Notes under the pieces: generated by a model
What the model saw: the letters and a program-made list of their open reading frames with translations, nothing else
Told to the model about the DNA's origin: nothing
Database searches by the model: none
Source: an uncultured Collinsella sp.
GTDB lineage: Bacteria > Actinomycetota > Coriobacteriia > Coriobacteriales > Coriobacteriaceae
Length of the DNA stretch: 8,449 nucleotides
Assembly (NCBI GenBank): GCA_900551605.1
Contig: URWS01000047.1
Coordinates: 1-8,449 of the forward strand
Reading direction: 5' to 3'
Part shown: positions 5,398 through 8,449 of the stretch, piece by piece
Layout of the letters: each line of letters opens with the position of its first letter
Numbering within the stretch: position 1 is the first letter of the stretch
Made by a program: the position numbers and the translations under genes

Positions 5398-7026
5398 CTA
5401 ACCTCGAGTTTCTTCGAGCATCTGCTTCGCGTGGGCCAAGCTTGCCTCGGACTGATCGCCGCTCAACATGCGGGCGATCTCGGCGGTACGCGCTTCACCG
5501 GTTACCTCGTCCAAATGCGTCTGGGGAACATCGCCCGGTTCCTTGCTGACGACATAATGCTTGTCAGCCATGACGGCGACCTGCGCCAAGTGGGTTACGA
5601 CAATCACCTGATGCGTAGCGGCGAGATCTGCCAGCACGCCCGCGAGCGCACGCGCCGTGGAGCCACCGACGCCAGCATCGACCTCGTCAAACACCAGCGT
5701 ATCGACACCGTCCGCGTTACCGAGGACAACCTTACTTGCCAACATGACGCGGCTGAGCTCGCCGCCCGACGCAATGCGGCGCAGGGGACGTGGAGTCAAA
5801 CCGGCACCGCTGCGGTATAGCAGCTCGTAGCTCGAAGGACCAACGGGCGTCCACTCAGCACGGGGAAGATCGCGCGACTCCCAGACGAGCTCGGCGCCGC
5901 CCATCTCCAGGCGAGCCACCTGGCGGCCAACCTCGTGACAGAAGCGCGGGGCCGCCGTATTGCGGGCGCGCTTAAGTGCCTTGGCAGCGGCAAACAACTC
6001 GCGCTCAGCGCTCCCGAGTGCCTCACGCGCCTTTTTGATCTGTTCATCGCCATCATCGACCAGGGACAGCAGCTCTTGCGAGCGATCGCGCATGGCAAAA
6101 ACATCGTCCATGGTGGGGCCCCACTGACGCAACAGGCCCTTGAGGTCGGAATACCGCTCACGCATGCGAGCGAGCTCGCGCGGGTCGAAGGCGACGCCAT
6201 CGCGATAGGCACGAAGCTCGTTCGCGCAATCCTCAAGTGAGATACAGGCATCCGAAAGCGCATCGGCAATGTCGCCCAGTTTGCGATCGACGGTAGCCAT
6301 TCGGGAAAGTTCTGCCACGGCGCTGTTCACGGCGTCGAGCGCTCCCCCTTCGGAGGCAAGCGATGCATGGGCATCGTTAGCTGTGGCAACCAGTACCTCG
6401 GCATGTTCGGAGCGCGGCAGCAGTTCCTCGAGTTCCTCATACTCGCCCGGTTTGGGGTCGACCTCGCCGATGCGCTCGAGCGCAAAGCGCGCTTCCTCGA
6501 CGCGACTCCCCCGCGCACGTGAGGCCTCCTCGACGCGACGGACCTCCTTGGCAGCCGCGCGCGAGGCTTTAAAGCAAGCACGGTAGTGCTCGAGCGCCTC
6601 GAGCGCAGAGCGTCCCGCCCAGGCATCGACCATGGCAACATGATGCGCCGGGTCGAGGAGGCGCTGGTGCTCGTGCTGGCCGCACAGATCCATCATCACG
6701 CCAACGCGCTCCGAAAGCTCGCGCACACTGGCGATGCGGCCGTCAATCTTCACGCGGCTGCGGCCCTCGGCAGAAAGGCTGCGCTGGACCGTGAAGCCCT
6801 CCGGGTCGTGCGGCCCGTCGAAGAGTCGCGCCTCAACGCTCGCCAGCGCCTCACCCTCGCGCACCGTTGACGAATCCGCGCGCTCGCCCAAAATAAGCTT
6901 GAGGGCCGAGAGCAGCGCGGTCTTACCGGCGCCGGTTTCTCCAGTCAGAACCGTTAGGCCCGCACTCGGAACCAACGTCGCCTCGCGAATGAGTGCAATG
7001 TTGGAAACCTGCAGCTCATCGATCAT
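5398..7026 (-). CDS. recN: DNA repair protein RecN
   Basis: RecN is a cytosolic SMC-like ATPase that acts early in double-strand break repair and holds DNA ends or sister chromatids together. The protein has 542 residues, near the usual 550-570. It begins MIDELQVSNIALIREA, as RecN does. The Walker A motif GETGAGKT is at 29-36. A long Ala/Glu/Arg-rich middle (about 150-370) is the coiled coil. The ABC signature SGGELSRVMLASK starts at about 420 and the Walker B motif LVFDEVDAGVGG lies at about 443-454. The start at 7026 has GGAG 6 nt upstream. The open frame runs on to 7221, but those 65 extra residues do not resemble RecN and lie inside nadK. It overlaps the end of nadK by 11 bp, so the two are probably translationally coupled. 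Confidence 0.97.
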   Translation of the reverse strand: MIDELQVSNIALIREATLVPSAGLTVLTGETGAGKTALLSALKLILGERADSSTVREGEALASVEARLFDGPHDPEGFTVQRSLSAEGRSRVKIDGRIASVRELSERVGVMMDLCGQHEHQRLLDPAHHVAMVDAWAGRSALEALEHYRACFKASRAAAKEVRRVEEASRARGSRVEEARFALERIGEVDPKPGEYEELEELLPRSEHAEVLVATANDAHASLASEGGALDAVNSAVAELSRMATVDRKLGDIADALSDACISLEDCANELRAYRDGVAFDPRELARMRERYSDLKGLLRQWGPTMDDVFAMRDRSQELLSLVDDGDEQIKKAREALGSAERELFAAAKALKRARNTAAPRFCHEVGRQVARLEMGGAELVWESRDLPRAEWTPVGPSSYELLYRSGAGLTPRPLRRIASGGELSRVMLASKVVLGNADGVDTLVFDEVDAGVGGSTARALAGVLADLAATHQVIVVTHLAQVAVMADKHYVVSKEPGDVPQTHLDEVTGEARTAEIARMLSGDQSEASLAHAKQMLEETRG

Positions 7027-7876
7027 GACGCACTCCGTAGAACACACGGCTAACCGAGTTATAGAAGCTCTCGGGGCCGTAATCCAGCAGCAGCACATCG
7101 CCGGGACCGCGACGCACAGCCACGCTCTCGACCGTGCCATCGCAGGTAATAAACTGTCCGTCGATGGCGATTGCCGGAACGCTCGGGCGATCATCGGACA
7201 TAAAGATCTCGACGACATCACTCGGCGAAGTCAAGAAAGCGCGAGCCTGAATGGTATGTGGAGCGATGGGCACGCAGACCATGCCCGTGTAATCGGGGCT
7301 CACGATGGGGCCACCGGCGGAAAGCGCATAGCCGGTGGAGCCGGTCGCTGTCGAAACGACAACACCGTCACCGCGCAGGCGGTCGATATGATGGCCGGAC
7401 ACCGTGATGTCAAACTCGACCATATCGGACAGGGGGCCGCGCGTGAGTGCCATGTCGTTGAGGGCGAACGTGCGCACGACATCCTTCGTACCGTCTTCGC
7501 GAACGGACACGATATCCGCGGCGATGGTGGCGCGACGGCTCACGTGCAGCTCACCGGACAGGGCGTCGCTCACGACCTGCAGAATGTCGCGCTCCTCTGG
7601 ACTCGCAGCAGTTAAAAAGCCCAGGTGACCATAGGAAAGACCGAGGATAGGAATCTCGCGATGGTTGAGGATGCGGGCAGCGCGCAGCAGCGTGCCGTCG
7701 CCGCCGAGCGTAATGACCAGATCGGAGCCGTCAATATCAGGCGCGCTTTGAATCTTCGATCGCTGGTCGGCAGCCCATGCGACCTCATAGCCCTGGCGCG
7801 TCAGCCAAAGCTCGAGCATCAGGCCGCTCTCGACCGCCTCTTGCTTGTAGTAATTGGGAACCAGAAAGACCTTCAT
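7016..7876 (-). CDS. nadK: NAD kinase
   Basis: NAD kinase phosphorylates NAD to NADP in the cytosol and so sets the NADPH pool. The protein has 286 residues, usual for bacterial NadK. It shows LGGDGTLLRAARIL (57-70) with the catalytic Asp60, SYGHLGFLTA (81-90), the ALND motif (138-141), and GDGVVVSTATGSTGYALSAGGPI (169-191), the conserved glycine-rich NAD-binding stretch. Its ATG overlaps the stop codon of tlyA in ATGA (7876-7873), and no good Shine-Dalgarno sequence precedes it, which suggests coupled translation. The order tlyA-nadK-recN is the same as in mycobacteria (Rv1694-Rv1696). Confidence 0.97.
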   Translation of the reverse strand: MKVFLVPNYYKQEAVESGLMLELWLTRQGYEVAWAADQRSKIQSAPDIDGSDLVITLGGDGTLLRAARILNHREIPILGLSYGHLGFLTAASPEERDILQVVSDALSGELHVSRRATIAADIVSVREDGTKDVVRTFALNDMALTRGPLSDMVEFDITVSGHHIDRLRGDGVVVSTATGSTGYALSAGGPIVSPDYTGMVCVPIAPHTIQARAFLTSPSDVVEIFMSDDRPSVPAIAIDGQFITCDGTVESVAVRRGPGDVLLLDYGPESFYNSVSRVFYGVRHDR

Positions 7877-8402
7877 AGCGTTGCAGCTTTCTCGCTCAAA
7901 ACCGATACCTGGGATTGCAGCTCATCGTCGGTACGTTCACCGGGGGCAAATCTCGTGCCGTACAGGAAAAACTCAACGTTGCCCTTGGCTCCATGAATGG
8001 GTGACACGCACACATCGATCGGGAACAGGCCCTTGGCAGCAAAGAGTTCAACCGCCGCCACGAGTGTATCGCGGCGCACGGCTGGATCGGTCACAATGCC
8101 GCCCTCACCCACCAGCGCCGCCGGAGCCTCAAACTGCGGCTTTACGAGCGTGCAGAATGCACCCGTAGGCGCCAGGCACGCCATCACCGCATCGATAATA
8201 TTCGCGATGCTGGTAAACGAGACATCACACACAGCCAGGTCGATGGCGCCGGCATAGCCAAGCTCAGGCAGCTGCGTCACGTTTGTGCGCTCATGCAGCG
8301 TCACGCGATCGTCCTGACGTAACGACCAATCGAACTGGGCGCGACCAACGTCCACCGAGACAACGGTCGCAGCTCCGCGCTTGAGCAGGCAATCGGTAAA
8401 GC
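7873..8402 (-). CDS. tlyA: TlyA-family rRNA 2'-O-methyltransferase, N-terminus missing at the contig end
   Basis: TlyA methylates cytidine ribose in 16S and 23S rRNA (C1409 and C1920 in mycobacteria), which makes ribosomes sensitive to capreomycin. About 176 codons remain of the usual 250-270. The N-terminal S4 RNA-binding domain and the start of the methyltransferase fold are lost. The visible part begins at the FTDCLLKRGAATVVSVDVG region of the SAM-binding fold. It then shows AVCDVSFTS, LVKPQFEA and GNVEFFLYG, which carry the Asp, Lys and Glu expected in the FtsJ-type catalytic set. The break comes from the adapter at 8403, not from mutation. A GTG at 8355 (MDVGRAQ) is internal, not a start. 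It is the first known gene of the operon with nadK and recN. Confidence 0.93.
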
Positions 8403-8449
8403 CTGTCTCTTATACACATCTGACGCTGCCGACGATCGCATAAGTGTAG
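8403..8449. other. Illumina Nextera adapter with index (sequencing artefact, not genomic)
   Basis: Bases 8403-8421 are CTGTCTCTTATACACATCT, the 19-bp Tn5 mosaic end used in Nextera libraries. Bases 8422-8435 (GACGCTGCCGACGA) complete the i5-side read primer in reverse complement. Bases 8436-8443 (TCGCATAA) sit where the i5 index belongs; the reverse complement TTATGCGA is, as far as I recall, index S522. Bases 8444-8449 (GTGTAG) begin the reverse complement of the P5 primer. All parts are in the correct order and without mismatch. The genome ends at 8402, or at 8403 if that C is shared. Confidence 0.98.

Noticed and set aside
7027..7221. N-terminal extension of the recN frame by 65 residues
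   Set aside because: The extra residues lie inside nadK in another frame and do not resemble RecN. The ATG at 7026 has a good ribosome site and gives the normal RecN beginning.
1..8402. CRISPR arrays, tRNA or rRNA genes, insertion sequences, toxin-antitoxin or phage genes
   Set aside because: I looked on both strands and saw no regularly spaced direct repeats, cloverleaf-like segments, transposase motifs or small paired genes of this kind.
8403..8449. A genuine Tn5/IS50 end interrupting tlyA
   Set aside because: The mosaic end is an engineered sequence, and it is followed by primer, index and P5 parts, not by transposon sequence.

Overview
The window looks like a piece of a high-GC actinobacterial chromosome. 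The best guess is a gut Coriobacteriia member of the Collinsella type. The grounds are strong G/C preference at third codon positions, the actinobacterial gene order tlyA-nadK-recN, and a sugar PTS locus of the kind common in saccharolytic gut anaerobes. The genus is an inference from style, not from a database match. The right end is not genomic: the last 47 bases (8403-8449) are Illumina Nextera adapter plus index, so this is the end of an assembled contig.

Left half (1-4313, all genes on the minus strand): a phosphotransferase locus. Reading in the direction of transcription, it holds a fructose-family permease with IIB-IIC-IIA domains (4208-2193), a rho-independent terminator (2156-2121), a 450-bp gap with two long inverted repeats, ptsH (HPr, 1666-1403), a 133-bp spacer with a hairpin, and ptsI (enzyme I, from 1269, running off the left edge). 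Together they make a full phosphate relay: PEP to EI His186, to HPr His15, to IIA His585, to IIB Cys12, to the sugar entering through IIC. A divergently transcribed RpiR/MurR-family regulator (4481-5338, plus strand) lies beside the permease. It has a SIS phosphosugar-binding domain and probably controls it. The 272 bp between the two start codons carry candidate promoters and several TGAAAG-type dyads.

Right half (5339-8402): a short convergent gap with an 11-bp perfect dyad, then recN, nadK and a truncated tlyA, all on the minus strand. They form a tightly coupled operon in the order tlyA, nadK, recN, with 4-bp and 11-bp overlaps. These are housekeeping genes for rRNA methylation, NADP supply and double-strand break repair.

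No CRISPR array, tRNA, rRNA, insertion sequence or defence system is visible. Nothing here is clearly a new biological system. The least explained parts are the two long hairpin elements at 1805-1933 and 2025-2120, the operator-like cluster at 4281-4380, and the permuted domain order of the permease.
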